DNA from: Paraglaciecola sp. T6c
Lineage (GTDB): Bacteria; Pseudomonadota; Gammaproteobacteria; Enterobacterales; Alteromonadaceae
Assembly (NCBI RefSeq): GCF_000014225.1
Contig: NC_008228.1
Location: 4,526,001-4,590,000 of the forward strand
DNA length: 64,000 nt
Direction of reading: 5' to 3'
Shown: in pieces, positions 33,193 through 42,309 of the stretch
Layout: each line of letters starts with the position of its first letter
How positions within the stretch are numbered: position 1 is the stretch's first letter
Notes under the pieces: model-generated
The model's input: the letters and a program-made list of their open reading frames with translations, nothing else
Databases searched by the model: none
Told to the model about the DNA's origin: nothing
Translations under genes and position numbers: made by a program

Positions 33193-35439
33193 TTGAATCA
33201 AACCGCACAATTATCCACTATCCGTACGTATGCCAACCCCATCCCTGGCCGTGAGTTCATTCTTAGTCTTTTTAGTAGCCTAAAAAAACACTTAAATCGC
33301 GAGCAAATAGCAGATGCTTTAGCTCTCAATTCCCCTCAAGAAAAAGAAGCGCTTAGAAGACGTTTGCGCGCAATGGAGCGTGACGGGCAACTATCATTTC
33401 AACGCAAGGGTTATCAATTAATTGATCCTGATTCGCTGGTTAGCGGCCCTATCAGTATTCACCCTGAGGGTTTTGGTTTTGTTACCTATAGCGATGTCGA
33501 AAGAGACTTGTTTCTGCCAAAGAGCCAACTGAACCATGTATTTGATGGTGATGTGGTACAAGTGCTAGTAGAGCCTGGGAAAAACGCAAAACGTGCCTAC
33601 AGTAACCTGATTAAAGTACAAAAGCGCAATACCACCCACGTTGTGGGTATGTTGCAACGCAAAGGTAAGCATTACTTTTTACTGCCCGATGACGTTAAAG
33701 TTTCACACACAATTCATGTTGAGCACAGCGCCTTAAACCAAGCGCGCGTCGGCCAATATGTGAGTGGCAAAATTACCCACTACCCTGACTTTCGCCAAGA
33801 AACACACGTTGAAATTACTGAAGTATTAGGCAATGCAACCGATGCTGGCATAGAAAGCACATTGGCGCTTTATCGCCACGGTATTTCTGACCAGTGGGAT
33901 AAAACATTGCTCGACAAGGCAAATACACATGGCACGCGAGTATCACAAGCGGACAAAGCACAGCGCACAGATTATCGCAGTTTGCCGTTTGTCACTATCG
34001 ATGGGGCTGATGCGAAGGACTTTGATGACGCCGTTTATTGTGAGAAAACTCAAGCAGGAAATTGGCGTTTATTGGTAGCAATAGCTGATGTGTCGCATTA
34101 TGTATTACCCAATGACGCATTGGATATTGAAGCGCAAGCGCGCGCCACATCGATTTATCTGCCAGATCAAGTTGTCCCAATGCTACCCGAGGCATTGTCT
34201 AACGGCTTGTGCTCGTTGAATCCGCATGAAGACCGCTTGGTGATGATGTGTGAGATGACTATCAACGCAACAGGGCTCGTTACTCAAGCAGCTTTTAGCG
34301 AAGGCGTGATTCAATCTCATGCACGACTAACCTACAATCAAGCGAATGCGCTCGTCACTCAGCCAAACAGTAAGCTTGGCAAAACCACCGCCGCTTCTAG
34401 CCCAGCCATCGTTCCCCATGTTAAGGATTTACATGCTCTTTTTCAGGTGCTAATTAAGCAGCGTAAGCAACGCGGTGCGATTGATTTTGAAACGCGAGAA
34501 CTTGCACTCAAGCTGAACAAACACAAAAATATTGCGAGTATTTCTCCCGTAAAGCGAAATGACGCTCACCGCATGATTGAAGAATTTATGTTATGCGCGA
34601 ATGTCGCTACGGCACAATTTTTACAACGTCATAAAATTCCTAGTTTATTTAGAGTGCACTTAGGTCCACAGCAAAAGAAACTCACGGCATTACGTGCATT
34701 TTTGACTGAGAAAGGCTTAACCCTTGGCGGCGGAGATAGTCCAAGCCCGCAACATTACAATGACTTGTTGAAAAAAGTGAACCACAGGGCTGATGCAAAA
34801 CTTATTCAAATGTTGTTACTACGCTCGCAAAGCCAGGCGGAATACTCCCCCGAGAATCAAGGGCACTTTGGTTTAGCCTATGAGGCGTATGCACATTTCA
34901 CCTCGCCCATAAGACGCTACCCAGATTTGTTAACCCATCGCGCGATAAGAGCAACGCTACGAAGCAATAAATCCGCTAATAACGCCAGCAAGTCTGAATC
35001 CGGTTTCAAACGGTTATTGCGTCAATTAAAGCTCGGCGTATCAATCGGTAAGGCTGTGCCGAATAATGCATCCCCCTACACGGCTGAAGAGGTAGCGCTT
35101 TTAAGTCACCATTGTTCTGGGCAATCGCGTTTAGCTGATACGGTTAGCCGAGAAGTCGAAAGTGCACTTATGTGTAAATACATGCAACCTTTTATCGGTG
35201 ACACTTTTGGTGCCTCTATATCAGGAATGAATAATGCTGGTTTGTTTGTGACGCTTGAAAATACAGGAGCAGAAGGTTTAGTCAGTATGATGAGTCTACC
35301 AGGCGAGACATATACGTTTGATGCCCAAAAACAGCAAGTCACCAACGGACAGAACACTCACCGCATAGGCGATCATTTAACGGTCGTGTTAAAAAGTGTT
35401 GATATACGCGCTCGAAAAATGAGCTTTGAACTGGCATAA
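33193..35439 (+). CDS. RNase R/RNase II-family 3'-5' exoribonuclease
   Basis: A 748-residue RNB-family exonuclease. It has an N-terminal winged helix (LNREQIADALAL and EKEALRRRLRAMERDGQL), cold-shock-like OB domains (SIHPEGFGFVTY and DLFLPKSQL), the RNB catalytic core with metal-binding aspartates in VTIDGADAKDFDDAVYC near 265-281, and SPIRRYPDLLTHRAI near 580. A C-terminal S1 domain (GASISGMNNAGLFVTL) ends the protein. It lacks the long Lys-rich tail of typical RNase R. The start is TTG at 33193; no upstream ATG fits. A classic rnr lies beside rlmB, not seen here, so this may be a second, cold-linked copy. Confidence 0.9.
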   Translation: MNQTAQLSTIRTYANPIPGREFILSLFSSLKKHLNREQIADALALNSPQEKEALRRRLRAMERDGQLSFQRKGYQLIDPDSLVSGPISIHPEGFGFVTYSDVERDLFLPKSQLNHVFDGDVVQVLVEPGKNAKRAYSNLIKVQKRNTTHVVGMLQRKGKHYFLLPDDVKVSHTIHVEHSALNQARVGQYVSGKITHYPDFRQETHVEITEVLGNATDAGIESTLALYRHGISDQWDKTLLDKANTHGTRVSQADKAQRTDYRSLPFVTIDGADAKDFDDAVYCEKTQAGNWRLLVAIADVSHYVLPNDALDIEAQARATSIYLPDQVVPMLPEALSNGLCSLNPHEDRLVMMCEMTINATGLVTQAAFSEGVIQSHARLTYNQANALVTQPNSKLGKTTAASSPAIVPHVKDLHALFQVLIKQRKQRGAIDFETRELALKLNKHKNIASISPVKRNDAHRMIEEFMLCANVATAQFLQRHKIPSLFRVHLGPQQKKLTALRAFLTEKGLTLGGGDSPSPQHYNDLLKKVNHRADAKLIQMLLLRSQSQAEYSPENQGHFGLAYEAYAHFTSPIRRYPDLLTHRAIRATLRSNKSANNASKSESGFKRLLRQLKLGVSIGKAVPNNASPYTAEEVALLSHHCSGQSRLADTVSREVESALMCKYMQPFIGDTFGASISGMNNAGLFVTLENTGAEGLVSMMSLPGETYTFDAQKQQVTNGQNTHRIGDHLTVVLKSVDIRARKMSFELA

Positions 35440-35483
35440 AGCAGGTGGTTATCCCTTGATTAGGGTAAAGCCTAAGGTCGATA

Positions 35484-35551
35484 AATACTAACTCCAGTAA
35501 ATAATTAACCACTCAGCGACAGCTTATTGGAGTTGGTATTAACTGTTTTTT
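35484..35551 (+). terminator. Long-stem terminator after the exoribonuclease gene
   Basis: AATACTAACTCCAGTAA (35484-35500) pairs with TTATTGGAGTTGGTATT (35524-35540) with only two G-T pairs; AACTGTTTTTT follows. It lies between convergent genes. Confidence 0.65.
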
Positions 35552-35556
35552 ACTCG

Positions 35557-36192
35557 CTATGGCTCTTTGACGTTCGGCTGGCGGAATAACCTAAATAGAT
35601 AGAAAAACAAAGCGGCTATGCACGACCCAACAAACGCAATACCCATATCTTTTTGCGCATCCCATATGTCTCCCTGCGTGCCCAAGTACGAATCCCCCTC
35701 TGCAGGGAAGAAAATGTCGGCAACCAGCCACTCTAAAATTTCATAAAGGGCACTGATTGAAAGTATAAGAGTGATGGGCAAAAAGAAGGCAATTCGCGGT
35801 GGGTATTTTGTCCATACTGAAAAGCACTCTTTCATGGGATAGTAGAGCAAAAGGCCGAAGCTAAAATGGACGAGACGATCATATTGGTTTCTAGGCGAAT
35901 GAAAAATATCTTGAAAATAAAACCCTAAAGGGTTCGCGGCATAAGTAAATTTTGAACCATATACATGCAAGCATAAAAACACACAGAGTAAAAAATAACT
36001 CACAATACTGAACTTGTATTTTCTGTAGGTAATGATTAAAAATAGCAGCGAAATAACCGTCAGCGTATTTTCAATAAGCCAATTTGCAACGTCGGTTGTA
36101 CCAATGATTGAATTAGTCCATACGGCGATAAACACCAATATGAACAGCAGCAACCAACCCAAATCTGTTGTTTTATTGCCGCCGTTTACCAT
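35557..36192 (-). CDS. DUF2238 (YjdF-like) integral membrane protein
   Basis: A 211-residue protein with about six membrane helices. It has the conserved DUF2238 stretch NQYDRLVHFSFGLLLYYP near 100-118 and ALYEILEWLVADIFFP followed by LGTQGDIWDAQKDMGIAFVG near 150-192. The Asp/His/Glu residues within helices look like a membrane-embedded active or metal site, but no function is established for the family. It is a single gene on the minus strand. Confidence 0.85.
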   Translation of the reverse strand: MVNGGNKTTDLGWLLLFILVFIAVWTNSIIGTTDVANWLIENTLTVISLLFLIITYRKYKFSIVSYFLLCVFLCLHVYGSKFTYAANPLGFYFQDIFHSPRNQYDRLVHFSFGLLLYYPMKECFSVWTKYPPRIAFFLPITLILSISALYEILEWLVADIFFPAEGDSYLGTQGDIWDAQKDMGIAFVGSCIAALFFYLFRLFRQPNVKEP

Positions 36193-36261
36193 TTACTTTC
36201 CACACCCTTATCCACTTGAGCTCAGTGCTTAACCCAACCCGTTAGTTGACAAAAAAACCTG

Positions 36262-36735
36262 TTATCTGTTGATCTTGTGGCAGTTCGTGCACCCGCCTGA
36301 CACTTTCCCTGCGGCAAAATAGCGAGGTTGCTCTAACGATGCGGCAATTCTGGCTTCGTCTATTTGGCTGACGAAACCTTGCATATAGTCTTGCATAAAC
36401 GGGTGATTGGCGCCCATGTCACCTGCTTTTAAATTCGACGCTATTTTGCTCATATTGCCTAGCGCTTTGAGCACCTTTTCCCGTTGCAATTCAGGCGCAC
36501 TTTCAGCCCCTGCACTCGGCATATCGAGAGCGACTTCGAGCAAAGCCATCTGCGCTGCGAGACGATGCATATCAGAACTCAAATCCGCTTTCTCAGTATA
36601 TTTGAATTCTGGCGGGTAGGTCACTTTGCGCAGGTTCGAGTTGAATTGACTACTACACCCTACCAACGCAATAGTACATATCGTCAAGACGCTGACTAGT
36701 TTACTTAATGTCACTGATAATCGTTTCATTGGCAT
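36262..36735 (-). CDS. Lipoprotein with a single C-terminal c-type haem motif
   Basis: A 157-residue protein with a lipoprotein signal (LVGC, lipid-bearing Cys at about 27), a helical middle, and the haem-binding motif CTNCH only six residues from the C-terminus. The body with an end-placed CxxCH resembles class-II/cytochrome-c'-like four-helix cytochromes, so it is probably a periplasmic membrane-attached electron carrier or sensor. Starts at 36735 or 36729 are both possible. A better Shine-Dalgarno (AAGGAAG) actually precedes a six-codon leader frame (36746, MKKLCQ-stop) whose TGA overlaps the 36729 ATG, pointing to coupled translation from 36729. Confidence 0.78.
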   Translation of the reverse strand: MPMKRLSVTLSKLVSVLTICTIALVGCSSQFNSNLRKVTYPPEFKYTEKADLSSDMHRLAAQMALLEVALDMPSAGAESAPELQREKVLKALGNMSKIASNLKAGDMGANHPFMQDYMQGFVSQIDEARIAASLEQPRYFAAGKVSGGCTNCHKINR

Positions 36736-36780
36736 AGCTTCTTCATAGGGGTAGCTTCCTTATTCAACTCGACGTTTCAA

Positions 36781-37035
36781 CTACAGCGCTTGCTCTGTTT
36801 TTTGGATGATATTCAGCAATTCATCTTTGAGATGAACACGTTTTACTTTGAGTGACTCAATATAGTCATCTTTCACTGGGGTATTTCGACTTTCCAGATC
36901 ATGTACTTCGCTTTCCAGTGCATGATATGCAGTAAATAACTTAGCAAAATGACTGTCATTCATTTTAAGGTGACGAATGGTGTGATGATGCTCAGGAAGA
37001 TCTTTTACCAATGAGTGTTTCTCAAGTTCTTGCAT
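36781..37035 (-). CDS. DUF465 (YdcH-like) small protein
   Basis: An 84-residue coiled-coil-prone protein with the DUF465 pattern: LPEHHHTIRHLKMNDSHFAK, then YHALESEVHDLE and VKRVHLKDELLNII. Family members are small cytosolic proteins of unknown role. The gene lies 46 bases upstream of the cytochrome lipoprotein on the same strand and may be co-transcribed. Confidence 0.85.
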   Translation of the reverse strand: MQELEKHSLVKDLPEHHHTIRHLKMNDSHFAKLFTAYHALESEVHDLESRNTPVKDDYIESLKVKRVHLKDELLNIIQKTEQAL

Positions 37036-37404
37036 AAATATCCTAGGTTGTTAAAGCTTAATCCCATATTAGCCAGATGCTTGTTAAACATATTGATCCC
37101 CATCATTTTTCAGCCTGATATACATTAAGAGCAACAGGCTTATCGTGTCATTTCTAAACACTGAACCTTAACGTATCTTTTGTCAGAAGTGACTGCCTGA
37201 CGTGAATGATCAGCTATATAAGCGGGGATACTGGTAAGCGAATCGCCCACCCTATGCACAATGTGTTTAACTAAGCTGTGTATAATTGAGCTGTGCATAG
37301 CTGAGCGACGCATTAGTAAGCGGCGCATAATATTTGACTCCCCTACCCACTGCGGCGATGATGTGCCTTCTTCTAAAAATGGGGTTAAAAGGAGCTTCTA
37401 GATT
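37036..37404. other. Divergent intergenic region, no gene recognised
   Basis: A 62-codon open frame (37140-37328, minus) has no domain and no good ribosome binding site and is not called. The region separates the DUF465-cytochrome unit from the LEA-like lipoprotein gene and should hold both promoters. Confidence 0.5.
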
Positions 37405-37908
37405 ATGCAGGCAAACCTTCAAGGACGTGCAGTGGTACTTACACGGCAGATCGTCAAGCTAATATTCATCACCATGCTGCTGTCATCTTGCGCCACCCTT
37501 ACCCCTGATTTTGAGAAGCCTGAATTGCAGTTAACCAACTTGAGTATGCTGCCGGCTCAGGGGCTAGAGCAGCGATTTCGTCTGACGTTTCGAGTGACCA
37601 ATCCGAATAATATCTCTTTCCCGGTAGACGGCATGAACTTTAAACTGAGTTTGCGTGGTTTGCAGGTTGCTACAGGTGTGAGTGATAAAAAGTTTGTACT
37701 TGAGCCTTTAAGCGACAATACCTTTGATGTTGACGTAAGCGCTAGCCTATTCAATTCCGGTCGGGTAATACTTGATATTATGAATTCTAAGCCTCAAGCA
37801 TTGGCCTACGAGATCAACGCTAAAATATTCACTAGCAAGGGATTATGGGGAAACATTCCTGTTACCCGCAGCGGAGTTATTCCGTTTGGCTTAACCCAGC
37901 CCCAGTAA
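37405..37908 (+). CDS. LEA type 2 (WHy-domain) lipoprotein
   Basis: A 167-residue lipoprotein: hydrophobic signal ending LLSSC (lipidation Cys near 29), then a WHy/LEA14-like beta-sandwich with RLTFRVTNPNNISFPVDGMN (about 57-76) and RSGVIPFGL at the end. LEA14-type domains are linked to desiccation or stress protection in plants; in bacteria these periplasmic lipoproteins have no settled function. AAAGGAGC precedes the ATG. Confidence 0.85.
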   Translation: MQANLQGRAVVLTRQIVKLIFITMLLSSCATLTPDFEKPELQLTNLSMLPAQGLEQRFRLTFRVTNPNNISFPVDGMNFKLSLRGLQVATGVSDKKFVLEPLSDNTFDVDVSASLFNSGRVILDIMNSKPQALAYEINAKIFTSKGLWGNIPVTRSGVIPFGLTQPQ

Positions 37909-38026
37909 ATCAATCTGGTACCTGATAGGTTTACACTTACCGCTCACTTTCAATTCCTTTTAAGTCAAAACTAAAGCCCTGCCCATCTGTGCTAGACTGC
38001 GCTCGATTTTATTTTATTGAGTAGAA

Positions 38027-38464
38027 ATGATGATGTTAAAGCACCTAAGCCTAACGCTATTCGTTTTGTGTGGCCCTTTGTTGCTGGCCAAACAAGCGGT
38101 TGCCCAAGAGCCCATAGAAGCAGTTACGCAGAGCAAAGATGTAGAAGCAACAATGAAGTCGATGTCTTTGAACTACAAGCAAGCTATGCGCGCAACTGAG
38201 TCAGACTCCATGCTCGGCAACGTGAGTGAACTGCAACGCTTAGTGGCATCAGTACAATTAGTTGAATTTGATAAAAAACGCCAAGCCATTTTGCAGCAAG
38301 GCTTGAGTGAGGTGCAGTCACAGCTGAGTCTGGTTCATAACAGTTTGACGCACAACGATATCACGGCTGCCAAAGCTCAATTGGAAAAAGTGGCAGAACT
38401 GAGAAAGCGTTATCATAAAGAGCGAAGCCCCAATATCTGGCAACTCATTTTCGGCAATGAATAA
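38027..38464 (+). CDS. Cytochrome b562-family protein
   Basis: A 145-residue periplasmic four-helix protein with a signal peptide (about 1-27, ending AVAQ). The first helix carries a candidate haem Met (VEATMKSMSLNYKQAMR) and the last helix ends ELRKRYHKERSP, where the His matches the axial His of the b562 RxxxYH pattern. Length and layout fit cytochrome b562, a small electron carrier without covalent haem. Three in-frame ATGs at 38027, 38030 and 38033 are possible starts. Confidence 0.75.
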   Translation: MMMLKHLSLTLFVLCGPLLLAKQAVAQEPIEAVTQSKDVEATMKSMSLNYKQAMRATESDSMLGNVSELQRLVASVQLVEFDKKRQAILQQGLSEVQSQLSLVHNSLTHNDITAAKAQLEKVAELRKRYHKERSPNIWQLIFGNE

Positions 38465-38670
38465 CGATTTACATTAGCTAGCATTCATCAACTTAACTCA
38501 ATAAGAATTAAAATTTAACCTTAATTAAACATATGAAAAACATAGTGTTATCAAAAATTACCAACCGTTACATTTTACAGCTCATCTAAGACCCAGGTCT
38601 TATATCCACTTCTTTTTACGTCAGTAAAGTACGAGTTAACTATCGTTTTATGCTGTTTTTAGGAGTGCGC

Positions 38671-40182
38671 ATGTTGCCTTTATCACGTGTTGAGTGTCCC
38701 ATTTTACGCAAAAAAATCATGTCGGCTGAAGAAGCTGTTGCTTTTATCGAAGACCAGCAAACCATCGGCATGAGTGGTTTTACCGGCGCTGGCTACCCCA
38801 AGTCGATCCCCGCTTCGTTGGCAGAAAAAGCCAAAGCATTGCACAGCAACGGCCAGCCCTTCAAAATTAATTTGTGGACGGGTGCATCTACTGCCCCTGA
38901 ACTTGACGGTGTACTCGCAGCCGTAGACGGCATCAATATGCGGCTACCCTATCAATCTGATCCTATTTGCCGTCAACAAATTAACGACGGCATAATGGAT
39001 TACGTTGATATTCATTTATCTGAAGTATCTCAGTACGCTTGGTCAGGCTTTTTAGGCAAGATGGATGTCGCCGTTATTGAAGTTGCCGGCATATTAGCAG
39101 ATGGGCGGATTATTCCTTCATCTTCGGTTGGCAATAATAAAACCTGGGTCGAGCAAGCAGATAAGGTAATTTTAGAGGTCAACACTCAGCAAAACATGAA
39201 GTTAGAAGGAATGCACGATATATACTATGGCACAGCGTTACCACCTCACCGCAAGCCTATTGATTTGAATTCTCCGTCTGACCGCATTGGCGAAAAGTAC
39301 TTGTCGATCCCTGTGGAAAAAATTGTCGCCATCGTTGAAACTTCAGCACCAGATCGTAATAGTCCTTTTACCCCGCCGGATAAGGTCTCGAACCAAATCG
39401 CTGAACACATTCTTGATTTCTTCTCCCATGAGATTAAAAAAGGACGCCTACCCAAGGAGTTACTTCCTATTCAATCGGGTGTGGGCAATATCCCAAATGC
39501 GGTGTTGAGTGGACTAGAGCAAGGCGGTTATCGCAATTTAACCGCCTACACTGAAGTTATTCAAGATGGCATGCTAGGAATGCTGAAATCTGGCTCATTG
39601 TCTGTGGTGTCCGCCACGGCATTTTCACTTAGCCCCCAGGCACTGGATGAATTTAATGACAATATCGACTTCTATCGCGACAAAATTATCCTAAGGCAAC
39701 AAGACATTAGTAACCACCCTGAAATCGCTAGGCGACTCGGCATTATCGCCATGAATGGCTTAATCGAAGCAGACATATATGGCAATGTGAATTCGACACA
39801 TGTAATGGGTTCACGCATTATGAACGGTATTGGCGGGTCGGGGGATTTTGCGCGTAATGGTTACTTATCGATATTTATGACGCCCTCTATCGCCAAAGGC
39901 GGGGCAATTTCTGCCATTGTGCCTATGGTATCCCATGTTGATCATACTGAACATGATGTGAAAGTCATTGTGACCGAGCAAGGCCTTGCCGATTTGAGGG
40001 GCTTGTCGCCAAGACAACGGGCAAAAGTCGTCATTGAAAAATGTGCTCACCCGCAGTTCAAAGACCGACTGCATGACTATTATGAGCGGGCCTGTGCGAC
40101 AAAACGCGGTATGCACACGCCGCATAATTTAGATGAGGCATTAAGCTGGCATCATAACTTTGAAACCAAAGGCCAAATGTAA
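38671..40182 (+). CDS. Acetyl-CoA hydrolase/transferase family (succinate-CoA transferase-like)
   Basis: A 503-residue class I CoA-transferase. The N-terminal half has TIGMSGFTGAGYPKSIP. The C-terminal half has the active Glu in AYTEVIQDGMLGM (near 288), CoA-contact GIGGSGDFARNG near 390 and VIVTEQGLADLRGLSPRQRA near 432. The family exchanges CoA between acetyl-CoA and succinate or propionate, or hydrolyses acetyl-CoA. ATG at 38671 is chosen because AGGAG lies 5 bases upstream; the frame is open from 38650. It is a single gene. Confidence 0.9.
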   Translation: MLPLSRVECPILRKKIMSAEEAVAFIEDQQTIGMSGFTGAGYPKSIPASLAEKAKALHSNGQPFKINLWTGASTAPELDGVLAAVDGINMRLPYQSDPICRQQINDGIMDYVDIHLSEVSQYAWSGFLGKMDVAVIEVAGILADGRIIPSSSVGNNKTWVEQADKVILEVNTQQNMKLEGMHDIYYGTALPPHRKPIDLNSPSDRIGEKYLSIPVEKIVAIVETSAPDRNSPFTPPDKVSNQIAEHILDFFSHEIKKGRLPKELLPIQSGVGNIPNAVLSGLEQGGYRNLTAYTEVIQDGMLGMLKSGSLSVVSATAFSLSPQALDEFNDNIDFYRDKIILRQQDISNHPEIARRLGIIAMNGLIEADIYGNVNSTHVMGSRIMNGIGGSGDFARNGYLSIFMTPSIAKGGAISAIVPMVSHVDHTEHDVKVIVTEQGLADLRGLSPRQRAKVVIEKCAHPQFKDRLHDYYERACATKRGMHTPHNLDEALSWHHNFETKGQM

Positions 40183-40349
40183 CGAATTCATCAGGCATTT
40201 GATTTTAGTGTTTTAAATTTTTGCGAAGTGGTTAATTTATTTATTGGCATTGATTTTATTCATTAGGTACTAGCGTGTTTGTTTATCTTATTGCTGGCAA
40301 TATACTGTCGGCAATAGGCTTAACCATATTCACAAAACGTAAGATATTA

Positions 40350-40601
40350 ATGGCAAAACCAAATTCAAAAGCCCCCAGTAAAAGCGTCGATATTTTTTGT
40401 GCTGGCTGTCAGCAGCAACTTTTTCGCTATAAAAAGGGCGGTAAAGGGGCCTTAGTAAAATGCTTTAAAGAGAGAATAAGCAAAGATTTCACCAGCGTTG
40501 AAGGGACATGCCCCAAGTGTGAAACCATTTTTGCCAGAGATACGTTAGTACGTGGCACACCCGCACTGAAAATAATCGGCGGTAAGGTGCGCTTCAGATA
40601 A
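40350..40601 (+). CDS. Small zinc-binding conserved protein
   Basis: An 83-residue basic protein with two cysteine pairs, FCAGCQQQLFRYKKGG and GTCPKCETIFARD, which can bind one zinc. It ends ALKIIGGKVRFR. The MAKPNSKAPSKSVDIFCAGC opening is familiar from conserved gammaproteobacterial small proteins without a known role. ATG at 40350 fits that opening; the open frame from 40275 adds a hydrophobic stretch. Confidence 0.75.
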   Translation: MAKPNSKAPSKSVDIFCAGCQQQLFRYKKGGKGALVKCFKERISKDFTSVEGTCPKCETIFARDTLVRGTPALKIIGGKVRFR

Positions 40602-40653
40602 ACTGCGCATTACTTAGACTTCGCTCCAAAAGATTGTGTTTTACCTAAGCTTG

Positions 40654-40692
40654 GTTATATCCTAGCTATAAAACAGATAGCAAGGATACAAC
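40654..40692. terminator. Inverted repeat between convergent genes
   Basis: GTTATATCCTAGCTAT (40654-40669) and ATAGCAAGGATACAAC (40677-40692) pair over 16 bases with two mismatches and a 7-nt loop. It sits midway between the convergent zinc-binding protein and dGTPase genes. There is no T tract on either side, so it may mark transcript ends without being a classic terminator. Confidence 0.45.
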
Positions 40693-40704
40693 CCGCCGCG
40701 GTGC

Positions 40705-42153
40705 TTAATCCACCACCATGAGTGCGCGGTACTCATCATACGCATATTGGTCTGTCATGCCGCTAATATAGTCTTGTAACAATCGGCAACGGTAGTAAAA
40801 CTCTAGCTCCTCACTGGCATCATGATGGATGGCGTGCAAATAGGCTCGCAAATGCTTACCTGGCAGCTTTTTCACTAACCTTTTCGCTAACAGTGGTGCG
40901 TCTTTTTCTTGCTGATATACCCTAGAAAATTGTGCTTTCGTCAGCCTCAATAGTGGCTGATAGCAATCAAGCAAACCACTAATGATTTTGTAACCTTGCA
41001 ACTCCCTTGCTTCAACCTCTTTGTTGCAAAACGCGTACTTCAGAGCGACTTTTTTAAATGCTTCAGATAGCGCATGGGCTGTACTTCTATCTTCTAACAG
41101 CGCTTGATTAAACGACCCATGAAATATGCCGTCGATATTATTGATAAAGCGTTCAACAGCATGAGTCACTAAGGGGTGAAGTACGCCCACTCTTAAAGAA
41201 ATAAAGAACTGACTGTCTTTTGATATATCATCCGCCTGCGCGGCTTTATAGGCTTTTGAGGTTAAACTTTGCATGGTATTTTTGCTGGTATCCAAGCCGA
41301 ATTCAGTCAGCAGTAACAGAAATTCTTCACACAAAGACGCTTGCAACTGTTCAATACCCAAGATGCCTTTTTCAACGGCATCTTCAAGGTCAGCGATACA
41401 GTAGGAGATATCATCGGCAGCTTCCATGATGTATGACGCAGGGTGACGATGCCCAACCTTTATGCCTAAGGTGTCACACAGGGTTTCGACATACTCTTTT
41501 TCACTGAAATAAAAGCCGACCTTTTTTTGTAAATAGCCAAGCTTATCGCTTTTATCAGGTTTTACATCAGTACCGCAGCGGGTGTATTTGAGTATGCCTG
41601 CCACTTGACTAAAAGTGAGATTCAATTGTAATAGCGAGTGTATAAGCCTTATCGCTTGAGCGTTACCTTCAAAGTTGCAAATGTCTCGTTGTAAGGCCGG
41701 ATTGAACGTGAATTCACCGTCGCTGTTTGTGGGAAATGAATCTTTCAGCTTGAGAGCAAACCAGTCATTAATTGCCTGCTCACCGAAATGGCCGAACGGC
41801 GGGTTGCCTATGTCGTGCATGAGACACGCCATTTCCACCACGCTTTCTAAATGTCGTTCGAATTCAGATAGGTTGTATTCCGCCTGCTTAGCGCTATCTA
41901 ATTTATTGAATATGCTCTGAACAATAAATCGCCCAACTTGCTGCACTTCTAATGAATGAGTCAGCCGGCTTCTCACCGCGGCGTTTCGTTCTAGGGGGAA
42001 TACTTGGGTCTTCTGCTGCAACCTGCGCACCGCTGCCGAATTGATAATACGCCCGCGATCACTTTCAAAATCGAACAGAATCGATTTGATGGACTCTCTG
42101 TTTCTCGTATTGTGAAGTCGATGACTCGTTAGCTTTTTAGAAAAATCAATCAT
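40705..42153 (-). CDS. dgt: dGTPase-like HD-domain triphosphohydrolase
   Basis: A 482-residue HD-domain enzyme of the deoxyguanosine triphosphate triphosphohydrolase family. The metal site is visible: His in RLTHSLEVQQVGR near 65, the HD pair in CLMHDIGNPPFGHFGEQ near 117, and the distal Asp in ADDISYCIADLEDAVEKG near 235. The opening RRLQQKTQVFPLERN is also family-typical. It hydrolyses dNTPs to nucleoside and tripolyphosphate, affecting dNTP pools and phage defence. The length is close to that of E. coli Dgt. Confidence 0.9.
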   Translation of the reverse strand: MIDFSKKLTSHRLHNTRNRESIKSILFDFESDRGRIINSAAVRRLQQKTQVFPLERNAAVRSRLTHSLEVQQVGRFIVQSIFNKLDSAKQAEYNLSEFERHLESVVEMACLMHDIGNPPFGHFGEQAINDWFALKLKDSFPTNSDGEFTFNPALQRDICNFEGNAQAIRLIHSLLQLNLTFSQVAGILKYTRCGTDVKPDKSDKLGYLQKKVGFYFSEKEYVETLCDTLGIKVGHRHPASYIMEAADDISYCIADLEDAVEKGILGIEQLQASLCEEFLLLLTEFGLDTSKNTMQSLTSKAYKAAQADDISKDSQFFISLRVGVLHPLVTHAVERFINNIDGIFHGSFNQALLEDRSTAHALSEAFKKVALKYAFCNKEVEARELQGYKIISGLLDCYQPLLRLTKAQFSRVYQQEKDAPLLAKRLVKKLPGKHLRAYLHAIHHDASEELEFYYRCRLLQDYISGMTDQYAYDEYRALMVVD

Positions 42154-42309
42154 GGATACGTCTTGCAGTATTAATGTTCATCGACAATACAACAGTGGTT
42201 CACTACATGACACTTTTTTACACGAAATAAAACAACGGCTTAGGCCCAACTTAATTCAAACTAATGCTTTGCAGGTACCCTAAAAAATACGTCCCGTGAA
42301 CTAACTATC

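Noticed and set aside
37140-37328. A 62-codon minus-strand open frame
   Set aside because: No family resemblance or start signal; it lies in a promoter region.
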